From NCBI GenBank assembly GCA_023461275.1, contig JAEYMI010000031.1, forward strand, positions 1 through 57,656: a stretch of DNA of 57,656 bases, read 5' to 3'. The notes beneath the pieces were generated by a model. It was given only the letters and a program-made list of their open reading frames with translations. It did not search any database and was not told the DNA's origin. The stretch's first letter is position 1; every line of letters starts with the position of its first letter. This document shows positions 7,974-15,855 of the stretch, piece by piece. This DNA is from Actinomycetes bacterium. GTDB lineage: Bacteria > Actinomycetota > Actinomycetes > Mycobacteriales > Mycobacteriaceae. The position numbers and the translations under genes are program-made.

Positions 7974-9482
7974 CTATAGCGGCCACGTATGGACCGGTTC
8001 GCCGTGATGCATCTGCGTGACATAGTCGGCGAGCATCCCGCGCAGCGCGTCGTCGCGGTTTTCGCCGGCCGCCTCACGGGCCAGCACCGCTTTGCGTTGC
8101 CACACCGATCCGGTCTGCCGGTTGATGCAGCGGCCTTCGATGACCGACAGGTAGCGGCGTCGGGCCTTGTCGGACAGACCGTAGGTGCGTAGGCCGTCGT
8201 CGGCGAGTGGCAGGAGTCGACGCAGAGTGAGTTCGTCGGGACGTACCCAGCCCACTTCCGGCCAGTAGAGGTTGGCCTCCATGCCTGTTCGCGCACCGGA
8301 CTGCAGGTTTTCCGCGGCCGCGTTGAACGACATCTGCGACCACAGTGGCCGATCTGCGTCGACGAGCCCGCGGACCACGCCGTAGTAGAAGGCGGCGTTG
8401 GCCATCGTGTCGATCACTGTCGGTCCGGCGGGCAGAACCCGGTTCTCGACGCGCAGGTGGGCGTGGCCGTCGACGACGTCGTAGACCGGCCGATTCCATC
8501 GGTAGACGGTGCCGTTGTGCAGGCGGAGTTCGTCGAGGGTGGGGGTTTCGCCGTCGTCGAGTACGGCGAGCGGGTCGACGTCGGTGCTGACCGGCAGCAG
8601 CGCCGGGAAGTAGCGGGTGTTCTCCTCGAACAGGTCGAAGATGGTGTTGATCCACCGTTCCCCGAACCAGACGCGGGGTCGCACGCCCTGATTCTTCAGT
8701 TCCAGCGGCCGGGTGTCGGTGGCCTGCTCGAACACCGGGATTCGACTTTCATGCCATAGTGCGGTGCCGGCCAGGAACGGCGAATTGCCGGCCACCGCCA
8801 CCTGGACGCCGGCGATGCTCTGGGCTGCATTCCAGTGTGCGGCAAAGTCTTCCGGCGCCACCCGCAGGTGTAGCTGCAGGGAAGTGCAGGCGGCCTCGGG
8901 CAGGATCGAGTCGGTGGTGGTGTGGAGTCGTTCACTGGATCGGCCGTCGCTCAGTGGTAACCCGGTGATGTCGATCTCGATGTCCTCGCCGCGGGCGGCA
9001 AAGATCTGACGGTTCAACAGGTCATAGCGTGGATTGGCCGAAATCCATTGGTGGGCAAAGTGTTCGGTGCCCAATGTGGGGAGCATGCCGACCATGACGA
9101 GGTGGTTGTCGGTGCGTGACGCGCGTTCTTCGGCGCGATTGAGCGACGTGCGCAGAGCCTGTTCGAGGGAGATGGTGTCGTCGCTGACGAAAGGCCTTGG
9201 GGAGACGTTGATCTCGATGTTGAATTGGCCGAGTTCGGTTTGGTAATCGGGATCGGCGATGGCGTCGAGAACCGTCGCGTTGGCCATGGCGGGATTCATG
9301 TGTTCGTCGACGAGGTTGAGTTCCACCTCCATGCCCAGCAGCGGCTCGGGCGGTTTGCCGTGGTCGGTGAACAGGCCGTCGGCGAGCATGCGCGCGATCG
9401 CCTCGGTACCCCGGGTGACCTGGCGTCGAAATCGTACGCGGTCGTCCCCGGTGAACTCCTGACTGGCGACGTCGGTGCCCAT
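7974..9482 (-). CDS. GCS2-family glutamate-cysteine ligase-like protein
   Basis: About 502 aa. LLGMEVELNLVDE near residue 45 carries the conserved Glu pair of the GCS2 ligase fold, followed by YQTELGQFNIEINVSPRP, a TSLQLHLRVAPEDF segment (the family QxHxG-like position) and WHESRIPVFEQ. GCS2 enzymes join glutamate to an amine using ATP, as in the first step of glutathione or ergothioneine synthesis. No egtB, egtC or egtD neighbour is present, so the exact substrate is open. The start is taken at the ATG at 9482 (MGTDVAS); an in-frame ATG at 9497 is possible. The open frame to 9977 looks non-coding. Its start lies only 31 bp from the divergent small gene at 9514. Confidence 0.75.
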   Translation of the reverse strand: MGTDVASQEFTGDDRVRFRRQVTRGTEAIARMLADGLFTDHGKPPEPLLGMEVELNLVDEHMNPAMANATVLDAIADPDYQTELGQFNIEINVSPRPFVSDDTISLEQALRTSLNRAEERASRTDNHLVMVGMLPTLGTEHFAHQWISANPRYDLLNRQIFAARGEDIEIDITGLPLSDGRSSERLHTTTDSILPEAACTSLQLHLRVAPEDFAAHWNAAQSIAGVQVAVAGNSPFLAGTALWHESRIPVFEQATDTRPLELKNQGVRPRVWFGERWINTIFDLFEENTRYFPALLPVSTDVDPLAVLDDGETPTLDELRLHNGTVYRWNRPVYDVVDGHAHLRVENRVLPAGPTVIDTMANAAFYYGVVRGLVDADRPLWSQMSFNAAAENLQSGARTGMEANLYWPEVGWVRPDELTLRRLLPLADDGLRTYGLSDKARRRYLSVIEGRCINRQTGSVWQRKAVLAREAAGENRDDALRGMLADYVTQMHHGEPVHTWPL

Positions 9483-9513
9483 GAGTCCATGGTGCATGAT
9501 CGGAGGCGTGGTG

Positions 9514-9906
9514 GTGCGTAGACCAGTGGATCCGGCAGAGGTACGCGCGGCGGTGCTCACTGTTGCCCCGTGGCTGCTCGACGAAACGCTGGCCCAACCC
9601 GCGCGGGCCGAGCTCGCCGCGGCCGTCCGGCTGACCGCCCGAACGGTGGAGCGCCTGGCCCCGGGTAATTCGGTGGAGCTGCGGGTACCGCCCTTTGTGG
9701 CGGTGCAGTGCATCCAGGGGCCGCGGCACACGCGTGGCACTCCGCCAAACGTCGTGGAGGCGTCGCCGCGGGAATGGTTGCTGCTGGCCACCGGACTGAC
9801 AACCTTCGACGACGCGCTGGCCGGTGGTGCGGTGAGCGCGTCGGGGCACCGGGCGTCGGAGATCGCCGCCCTGCTGCCGATTGTTCCGGTGGACGGTCGG
9901 GCGTGA
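9514..9906 (+). CDS. Sterol-carrier-family-like small protein (Rv0807-like)
   Basis: 130 aa. The sequence (RPVDPAEVRAAVLTVAPWL, VELRVPPFVAVQCIQGP.HTRGTPPNVVE, then WLLLATG..TFDDALA.G.V.ASG.RA) resembles the small conserved protein that mycobacteria encode just before purF, annotated there as SCP-2-like or sterol carrier family. That places it as an anchor of the original purL-purF neighbourhood. The GTG at 9514 follows GGAGG at 9502-9506; GTG codons at 9508 and 9511 and an ATG at 9496 are also in frame. The function is not established. Confidence 0.72.
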   Translation: MRRPVDPAEVRAAVLTVAPWLLDETLAQPARAELAAAVRLTARTVERLAPGNSVELRVPPFVAVQCIQGPRHTRGTPPNVVEASPREWLLLATGLTTFDDALAGGAVSASGHRASEIAALLPIVPVDGRA

Positions 9907-9969
9907 GCGTCTAACCGCTTCCCGCCCACCATGATTCCGTGCGCGTCGAGCAGTCGCCCACCGACAGAG

Positions 9970-10006
9970 GCATGCATTTGTCACTCGGGACGCGGCAAAT
10001 GCATGC
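9970..10006. promoter_or_regulatory. 11-bp perfect inverted repeat
   Basis: GCATGCATTTG at 9970-9980 is mirrored exactly by CAAATGCATGC at 9996-10006 across a 15-nt spacer. It lies between the gene ending at 9906 and the membrane-protein gene starting at 10067. The arms are AT-rich and no T-run follows, so an operator for the downstream gene is as likely as a terminator. The rest of the 160-bp gap shows nothing else. Confidence 0.5.
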
Positions 10007-10066
10007 ATCTACGATCCTGTGGATAGATGACTACCGGTCCAGGGCGGTGTCCGGCACTATGGCCGG

Positions 10067-11029
10067 GTGACTTATCCCAACCCGACGAACGAACCCGGCC
10101 GGCAGCAGGCAGGGCAGTGGTACCCACCGGGGCAGTCGTACCCGGGTCAGTCCGGCTTCGGGCAGCCGTATCCAGGGCCTCAGCCATATGCGGGGCAGCA
10201 GTATCCGGCGCCCCAGTCGTACCCGACGCCGGTGCATTCGGCGTCGGGGGGATCGCTGGAACCGGTCAACGCGGCCGACGCCCTCGCACGGGCTAAGCGG
10301 TCCGCGTCGTACGCGATCATTCCGAGGTTCGTCGCGATCATGGCCGGCATCGTCGTCGTGTTCGCCTTCGGGTTCATCTACGACAACCCGGCATCGGCTC
10401 CGAGCTGGATCACGGTGCTCATTGCAGGCTCGATCTGTGCCGGATGCGCGCTGCTGACCCGGACGTTGATGCGCAAGGCGCAGTATCGGATCACGGTGCC
10501 CTACGCCGCGTTGCGGCTGACCGTGATGCTGATTGCCTTCTTCGTGGCGTTCGCCATCCTGGCCAACTTCCTCGATGGCCAGGGCGTGACCGAGCGGTCC
10601 GGGCGGGTCTTCATGCGACCGCTGTTCATGATCGGACTGGTCACCCTGACCGTGTGGCAACTGCGGGTGGCCGGCTTGTTCAACGGTAATGCGTTGGGTC
10701 TGTTCTTTCGTACGACGCAGGTTCACTGGGGTCAGGTGGGTGCCGTGATCATCTCGCCCAGTTCCGCGGCAGGCCAGGTGGAGATCGGTGTGCGGCCGGT
10801 CCAGGGCGTCGAGCTCCCGTTGTCAAAGCCGCGTGAGGGCGAGGTCTTGACCGATCTACCGCAGCGAGTGCTGGTGCGTACCAAGGATTTCGATCTGGAT
10901 CGTCTGCACTGGGCGCTCAATCAGTCGGGCCGTACCGACCTGCAGGTGCTGGAACGCACACCTGCCGGGGAACGCGTCCTGCGGACAGCCAATGCACCGT
11001 TGACCCCAGCCCCGCCGGGAGGGATCTGA
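10067..11029 (+). CDS. Multi-pass membrane protein with Pro/Gly/Tyr/Gln-rich N-terminus
   Basis: 320 aa. The first 60 residues are low-complexity (YPPGQSYPGQSGFGQPYPGP type), as in many actinobacterial membrane proteins linked to envelope or secretion clusters. Four hydrophobic segments follow (about 84-107, 112-132, 142-165 and 180-200), then a soluble 110-residue C-terminal domain. The start is GTG at 10067; the proline-rich composition begins at once. I do not recognise the family. The secreted protein encoded 109 bp downstream may be co-expressed. Confidence 0.65.
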   Translation: MTYPNPTNEPGRQQAGQWYPPGQSYPGQSGFGQPYPGPQPYAGQQYPAPQSYPTPVHSASGGSLEPVNAADALARAKRSASYAIIPRFVAIMAGIVVVFAFGFIYDNPASAPSWITVLIAGSICAGCALLTRTLMRKAQYRITVPYAALRLTVMLIAFFVAFAILANFLDGQGVTERSGRVFMRPLFMIGLVTLTVWQLRVAGLFNGNALGLFFRTTQVHWGQVGAVIISPSSAAGQVEIGVRPVQGVELPLSKPREGEVLTDLPQRVLVRTKDFDLDRLHWALNQSGRTDLQVLERTPAGERVLRTANAPLTPAPPGGI

Positions 11030-11137
11030 CGCCCCGGTAGGGTTGGCCGCACCAGAGCGGTGACGGACAGATCGCGTCGGGCCTGCGGTGGAGACATCGG
11101 GCCGACGATACGCACGTGTCGAGAACGTTGATGGGGG

Positions 11138-12727
11138 ATGATCGCGGTGGCCGGAGGCAGAGGTAGCGCAAAGGCTGGTGCGATAGCACTCGGAGCGAGC
11201 GCCGCGGCTCTGGTGGCATCGGTGGGGCTCATCCTTTCTGGCGTCGCGGCCGGAACCACCGGCGGTACCGCCCTTCCGTCGGCGCCGGTGCGCGCGTACA
11301 ACACCCTCAACGACGCGACGTCAGCGTTCGCGTCCGCACCCGCCGTGCGCTACAAAGGCACGGTCACCACGGGCGGCACCACTGTGCGACTCGACGATGT
11401 CGCGGTGTCGACCGACGGCACCGTACTGGGAACGGTCAACCTCGACGGCGGCTCCGCGCGCGTGGCGCAGGTGGCCGGATCAGCATTTGTCAACGGCGAC
11501 AGCACCTTTTGGCGCAAACGTCAGGAGGTGGCCAAGCGCGACGGATCAGGATCCACGACGTCGGACATGACCAAAGTTGCCGGCCAGTGGGTCGCGGCAC
11601 CTCTGGAGCTGTTCGGGTTCGACTTGTCGAAGACGTTGACTCCCAGTCGTTTCGGCACCGTCTCCGGCAACGACGAAGCGCGCTACCGCGATCAACCGCT
11701 CACATCGGGGACAGTGGTTCCGAGGTCATCGGAAACCCCGGATCGTCGAATCCATCCATCCCAGGACCCGCCGAACATCTCCATCGCCGACAACGGGTTG
11801 ATCGATTCCGGCGGAACACAATCGGGGATCGGCGATCAAGGGCAGCTTATCGGAGTCTTCGGCACATTCTCGTCGACAGCGCCGGCCGAACGCACCCCAT
11901 CGGGCAAGCTCAGCGTGACGGTGATGAGTAAGGATGAGACAACCTCCTTCTTCTCCACCATCGAGACATTGAGTAAGGATCTGCAACGCGTCCCCGCTCC
12001 CGAAGTGGTGGTGCCCAAGCCGCAGGGAAAGCTCGACTGCGGGGACGTGGTGTGCATCTTGCGGCACACGTTCAGCAACACGATGCCCGGCGCCGACCGC
12101 GGCGAGGTGACGGTGAACCAGACGTCGAATGTGACGCTCAATGGCGCGCCGATCGGGTCGTGTGCCCGAACAATCAGGATGGCGATGAACAGTTGGGCAA
12201 GCTCGGAGTGCTCGATCCCGTACGTCCCGCCGCGCAATGTGCAGATGAACTTCAACGCGCAGAGCGGCTTTGAGATCATCGGTACCGCCTACAAGGATGT
12301 CCAGGTCATCGTCAAGTCGGTCGACACCGGACGCAAGCTCGCCGACTCGAAGGGCACCTGGAAACCGACCGCGCCGAAAGCGCAACCGGCTGCGCGCGCT
12401 TACAACCAGCAGATCGCCGGTGTCCCATCGGGTTACGCGTTCGTCGTGGGTGACTTCCCCTTCGACGGCCGTGAATCCGACGGAACCCTGCTGATGGTCA
12501 ACGGCGCCGGGTATGACGCACATGTGTTGCCCAACGGCACGTTTGACCCCAGGTGGGCTGGTACGCCGCAACTGGTCGACAATGCGCGCGCCGCTCGTGC
12601 GGCCGCCGGCGATCAGCCGGTTCGGATGGTGTTCGCGGAATCGCGGTCGGCCGGTGCGATGCAGAAACTACTGACTACCAACGGAATCAGCGGAATCCAG
12701 GTGGTTCCGGTGCCGGCCGCGGGCTGA
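11138..12727 (+). CDS. Secreted or membrane-anchored protein with degenerate Tox-REase-5-like C-terminus
   Basis: 529 aa. A signal or anchor helix (about residues 14-40) precedes a domain with the alternating-strand look of LppX/LprG-like carriers (RYKGTVTTGGTTVRLDDVAV, then SAFVNGDSTFWRK, about 60-130). The middle region has paired cysteines (DCGDVVCIL, then SCARTIRM and SECSIPY). The last 110 residues follow the outline of the restriction-endonuclease-fold toxin 5 family: ARAYNQQIAG, AFVVGDFPFDGRES, GTLLMVNGAGYDAHV, DNARAARAAAGDQPVRMVFA, then GISGIQVVPVP. In that family the third block normally reads like LLEAKGPGY; here both the acidic residue and the Lys are replaced (MVNGAGY), so catalysis is unlikely. 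The fold call is from memory of the consensus. Confidence 0.6.
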   Translation: MIAVAGGRGSAKAGAIALGASAAALVASVGLILSGVAAGTTGGTALPSAPVRAYNTLNDATSAFASAPAVRYKGTVTTGGTTVRLDDVAVSTDGTVLGTVNLDGGSARVAQVAGSAFVNGDSTFWRKRQEVAKRDGSGSTTSDMTKVAGQWVAAPLELFGFDLSKTLTPSRFGTVSGNDEARYRDQPLTSGTVVPRSSETPDRRIHPSQDPPNISIADNGLIDSGGTQSGIGDQGQLIGVFGTFSSTAPAERTPSGKLSVTVMSKDETTSFFSTIETLSKDLQRVPAPEVVVPKPQGKLDCGDVVCILRHTFSNTMPGADRGEVTVNQTSNVTLNGAPIGSCARTIRMAMNSWASSECSIPYVPPRNVQMNFNAQSGFEIIGTAYKDVQVIVKSVDTGRKLADSKGTWKPTAPKAQPAARAYNQQIAGVPSGYAFVVGDFPFDGRESDGTLLMVNGAGYDAHVLPNGTFDPRWAGTPQLVDNARAARAAAGDQPVRMVFAESRSAGAMQKLLTTNGISGIQVVPVPAAG

Positions 12728-12758
12728 CCGGACTACTGCCGAGGGAGAGCCGATCGCG

Positions 12759-13121
12759 ATGCAAACACGAACCAAGATGGCCATCTGGGTGGTACTGATC
12801 TGTGGCGTCGGCTTGGCCATTGCCACTTTCTTGATCGGCTACGGGCTCAGTGGTGGACATGAGACCGAATGCAACGGTAGCCCGATGGCAGACAACCAGA
12901 CTTGCACGACATATTCCACCAAGGGACGAAACCCAGTCACTCGCGATGCCGATGAACAGGTGGAGTACAACCGTAAGGTGAGTTCGGGGATGGTTGGGAC
13001 GGGAGTGTTCTTCCTTGTCGCGACCGTCTGGTTTGGTGTGTCGGGGGCCAAAGGCGTTCGCAAGACGCCGTTGGATGGAACAACGAATTCTGCTGCGCAG
13101 CAACCGCGGCCGGGGATGTAG
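12759..13121 (+). CDS. Small two-helix membrane protein
   Basis: 120 aa. It has one transmembrane segment at about 7-28 (MAIWVVLICGVGLAIATFLI) and another at about 78-95 (GMVGTGVFFLVATVWFGVSG), joined by a Cys-containing loop (TECNGSPMADNQTCTTY) that probably forms an external disulfide. The ATG at 12759 follows GAGGGAGAGCC. It lies 31 bp after the secreted protein gene and 10 bp before the helical-repeat gene, so the three likely form an operon. No family is recognised. Position suggests an accessory or immunity role for the preceding protein, which is speculative. Confidence 0.65.
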   Translation: MQTRTKMAIWVVLICGVGLAIATFLIGYGLSGGHETECNGSPMADNQTCTTYSTKGRNPVTRDADEQVEYNRKVSSGMVGTGVFFLVATVWFGVSGAKGVRKTPLDGTTNSAAQQPRPGM

Positions 13122-13131
13122 GAGGCACGAC

Positions 13132-13932
13132 ATGGCAACGGAACTGGTCACGAGATTGTGTGAACAGGGCCTCGACGCGGAGGCGGCCGGTGACCTCGAT
13201 GGCGCGAGAGCGCTCTACCAGCAGGCCTGGGACAACGCCGACGACGCGTTCGAGCAGAGCCTGGCCGCCCACTATCGCGCGCGGGTAGCTCAGACCGACG
13301 ACGATCGGGTGTCGTGGGCTCGGCAGAGTGTCGAGTTCGCATTGCACGCCGCCGACAGCGGCGACGACCGCATCTTTCCTCTCCTTCCGACGGTGCGGGT
13401 GACCGCGGCGAGCGCGCTGCTGGCGAGCGGTGACGTGCCGGCTGCGCGTGAAGAGTTTCTTTCGGCGGCAATAGGTTTGCGCGTCGCCGAGGACCTGGTG
13501 CCACAGGCAGCATTGCTACGTACGGTGATTTTCGACGGTTTGACCGATTGCGGAATGGTGCACGATGCGTGGTGCCTAGAAGTCGAGATCCTCATCGAAA
13601 CACTAAAGAAGGACAACGCGATCGGTGCTCTCACACACGTTCTGTCGGCGTTTGTGGCAGGTATCGGAACCGACGCTCACGGCGCGGAGTTCGCAGTGGC
13701 GCTGCGCGATCTGGCGGGCACCCCGGCTGTCACGGCGGAACAGCGTGACTTGATTGGCGCAGCGATTGGCGGGATTCAGCGTCAGTTGTCTGAGGTTTCT
13801 GTGACGGATCGTGGCGGTGCGGGTGCTTCTGCTGTTCCAGAGGCCACGAGCGGGCCGGTAGGTGAATTCGGCTCTACTGGTTCAGCTTCGAGCGTCACCG
13901 AACCTGCACCGGATGTTCCGTTCAGATTGTGA
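13132..13932 (+). CDS. TPR-like helical-repeat protein
   Basis: 266 aa. The N-terminus matches a TPR pattern (LCEQGLDAEAAGDLDGARAL, YQQAWDNADDAFEQSLAAHY, then further alpha hairpins through residue 200). The C-terminal 60 residues are Ser/Gly/Thr/Pro-rich and probably disordered. The ATG at 13132 follows GGAGGCACGAC, a strong ribosome-binding site; the frame extends upstream to 12994 but overlaps the preceding gene. No signal peptide is visible, so it is probably a cytosolic adaptor or chaperone. Its neighbours suggest work with the secreted proteins of the island. Confidence 0.68.
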   Translation: MATELVTRLCEQGLDAEAAGDLDGARALYQQAWDNADDAFEQSLAAHYRARVAQTDDDRVSWARQSVEFALHAADSGDDRIFPLLPTVRVTAASALLASGDVPAAREEFLSAAIGLRVAEDLVPQAALLRTVIFDGLTDCGMVHDAWCLEVEILIETLKKDNAIGALTHVLSAFVAGIGTDAHGAEFAVALRDLAGTPAVTAEQRDLIGAAIGGIQRQLSEVSVTDRGGAGASAVPEATSGPVGEFGSTGSASSVTEPAPDVPFRL

Positions 13933-13946
13933 GAAAGCGGCCGGAT

Positions 13947-14570
13947 CTATTTTGGGATGAAGTGGTAAGTCGCTGATACGAATTTGTTGAGCATTGCTGG
14001 TACGTCGATGGGCGTATCTGATGTTTCAGGGAAAATCTGAATCAGAACGGTTCCGTATGAGGTGCCCCAGAAGAGTTGTTTTCCGCGGTCGTCGCTGCGT
14101 GATCCTGCTATGGCAGCGGGGTGTCCGTCGGGCATGGTGGTGGGTATCGGGTCGATTATGCTCCTGTTGCGTTCGGTTTCGTCGAAGGTGAATTCGGTGA
14201 CTATGAGGTTGAGCCTGTAGGCGTTGGTGTGGGGTGATGGAATGCCGGCGTCGTCGAATGTGTTGTAGGAGCAGCCTCTTTGGGGTTCGAGGTTGTCGAC
14301 CGCGAATCTATATTCTTTCAAATACAGCTCTTTGTTGATTGACGTTGGTAGTGAGCAGGGGTCCCACAGTGTCATGTAGGGGGCTGGGTTGGATCGGGTG
14401 GCGGTGCCCGCTGGTCCGGTGATGACCACGGATGAGGATGCGGCCGCGGGTTCGCCGGTGCGGGTGGTGGTGCAGCTGACGACGGTCGCGACAATCACGG
14501 TGAGAAGTGAAGCACCCAGCAGGGATTGGCGTAGCTCACGGATGCGACGGTCTCGACTCTTGCTGCTCAT
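13947..14570 (-). CDS. DUF3558-like lipoprotein (paralogue 1)
   Basis: 207 aa. The lipoprotein signal is LLTVIVATVVSC with the lipidated Cys at about residue 32, then a Ser/Ala linker and a DUF3558-like domain: APYMTLWDPCSLPTSINKEL, RGCSYN with the second conserved Cys, then DGHPAAIAGSRSDD and QLFWGTSYGTVLIQI. It is likely anchored on the outer face of the membrane. It is the most downstream of three closely related copies (13947, 14701, 15856). Its ATG overlaps the stop of a short relic of the ESX-substrate gene (ATGA), the same junction that the third copy shares with the intact gene at 16476. Confidence 0.8.
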   Translation of the reverse strand: MSSKSRDRRIRELRQSLLGASLLTVIVATVVSCTTTRTGEPAAASSSVVITGPAGTATRSNPAPYMTLWDPCSLPTSINKELYLKEYRFAVDNLEPQRGCSYNTFDDAGIPSPHTNAYRLNLIVTEFTFDETERNRSIIDPIPTTMPDGHPAAIAGSRSDDRGKQLFWGTSYGTVLIQIFPETSDTPIDVPAMLNKFVSATYHFIPK

Positions 14571-14645
14571 GGTTCCTCGGTGAATGGGGTTTTCACTGGT
14601 GATGCGCCAAGTAGTTCGCCGCTTATCGACAGGGAGCCGAGGCCC
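14567..14645 (-). pseudogene. Relic of the 3' end of a PPE/EspB-like gene
   Basis: Read on the minus strand, this stretch encodes LGSLSISGELLGASPVKT, five further residues, and a TGA that overlaps the lipoprotein start as ATGA. It aligns with the last residues of the intact gene at 16476-17837 (NGETLLGAPPVVTASVIKES and stop), and the DNA around the shared junction is also similar. No matching 5' portion was seen in the 55 bp before the next gene end at 14701. Confidence 0.6.
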
Positions 14646-14700
14646 AGGAATGGTGGTGTGGCTGTTGAATGATGGTCTCCCATCTATGCAGGTTGGCATG

Positions 14701-15291
14701 TCATTTCGGAATGAGTGGGTAGGCGGTGTCGACGAACTTTTTGAGCATTGCCGTTACGTCGATCGGCGTTTTTGAGTATTCGGGAAAAATTTGAATGAGT
14801 GCTGTTCCATATGAGGTGCCCCAGAAGAGTTGTTTTCCGCGATCGTCGCTGCGTGATCCTGCTATCGCGGCGGGGTGTCCGTCGGGCATAGTGGTGGAAA
14901 CTGGATCGATAATCGTTGGATTCCGTTTGGTTTCGTCAAAGCTGAACTCGGTTACTATTAGATTGAGCCTGTATGCGTTGACGTGTGGAGAAGGAATGCT
15001 GGCGTCATCGACAGTAAAGTAGGCGCAGCTTCTCTGGGGTTCAAGGTTGTCGACTGAGTGTCTGAATTCTTGCAGATATAGCTCTTTGTTAATCGATGTC
15101 GGTAGTGAGCGGGGGTCCCACAGTGTCATGTAGGGGGCTGGGTTGGATCGTGTGGCGGTGCCTGCTGGTCCGGTGATGACGACTGTTGAGGATGCGGCCG
15201 CGGGTTCGCCGGTGCGGGTGGTGGTGCAGCCGACGACGATCGCGACGATCACGGTGAGGAGTGAAGCACCCAGCAGGGTTTGGCGTAGCAC
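14701..15291 (-). CDS. DUF3558-like lipoprotein (paralogue 2, altered)
   Basis: About 196 aa, close to paralogues 1 and 3, with lipobox IVVGC and the same Ala/Ser linker. Two differences stand out. The conserved WDPCSLP is WDPRSLP, removing one Cys of the probable disulfide while QRSCAY keeps the other. The N-terminus is shortened: the MSSxSRDR start is missing and the best start is a GTG at 15291 (VLRQTLLG) with no clear ribosome-binding site. An in-frame TAA, the stop of the gene at 15319, lies 27 bp upstream of the GTG, so translation may depend on that upstream gene. The protein could be misfolded or newly specialised. Confidence 0.65.
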   Translation of the reverse strand: MLRQTLLGASLLTVIVAIVVGCTTTRTGEPAAASSTVVITGPAGTATRSNPAPYMTLWDPRSLPTSINKELYLQEFRHSVDNLEPQRSCAYFTVDDASIPSPHVNAYRLNLIVTEFSFDETKRNPTIIDPVSTTMPDGHPAAIAGSRSDDRGKQLFWGTSYGTALIQIFPEYSKTPIDVTAMLKKFVDTAYPLIPK

Positions 15292-15318
15292 GCTGACGTC
15301 GAAGTATGAAATCTTGGC

Positions 15319-15813
15319 TTAATCAGTGTGGGGTTGATACGCGTGGGTTCGGCCACCACCGCGCGAGCGAGGAGGTTTCGGCATCCAGTCGGTCTCGGTG
15401 TTTGGTAGGTGAACGTCGTTTGCCGTCTTCAACTTAGGCAGGTGGTAACTGGACGCGTTGATCTGTTCTTGAGTGAGGTAATCGTGGCCGGACTTGACCA
15501 AGGCGTCGCGGAGGGCTCTTACCGTCTTAGCGTGCTCGTCGAGAGCCTGAAGTAACGTGCCCTCATCTTTGTGATCCGTCCGGTTTGAGATGCCTTGAGC
15601 AAGCTGAGACGCGGACGCAACGGAATCGAATCCAGTACGGAAGGTGAGCCCACCAATGTATGTGTGCGCATCGCGAAGCACGGTGAGCAGTTCGTTGCAT
15701 TGCTTGACCGCGTCGGCGAGTGTTGCGTGGTCAAACGTCAACGTCGTCGCTGCACTGTCGAATGCATTACGAAGGTTTGAGAGATCCAGATTCTGTTGAG
15801 CTGGCGAAGTCAC
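15319..15813 (-). CDS. Helical ESX-associated secreted-protein candidate
   Basis: 164 aa, mostly alpha-helical with a polar C-terminal tail. The pattern (FDHATLADAVKQCNELLTVL, then LAQGISN, GTLLQALDEHAKTVRALRDA, HDYLTQEQ) resembles small helical type VII partner proteins of actinobacteria. The segment YLTQE fits the YxxxD/E secretion signal after a helical hairpin. The start is a GTG at 15813. The gene sits between two DUF3558-like lipoprotein genes on the same strand, next to the PPE/EspB-like gene, which supports an ESX role. The precise family is not recognised. Confidence 0.6.
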   Translation of the reverse strand: MTSPAQQNLDLSNLRNAFDSAATTLTFDHATLADAVKQCNELLTVLRDAHTYIGGLTFRTGFDSVASASQLAQGISNRTDHKDEGTLLQALDEHAKTVRALRDALVKSGHDYLTQEQINASSYHLPKLKTANDVHLPNTETDWMPKPPRSRGGGRTHAYQPHTD

Positions 15814-15855
15814 TTATCTAGCCCCTGTCTGTGATGCGATCTGAATTCGTAGTTG

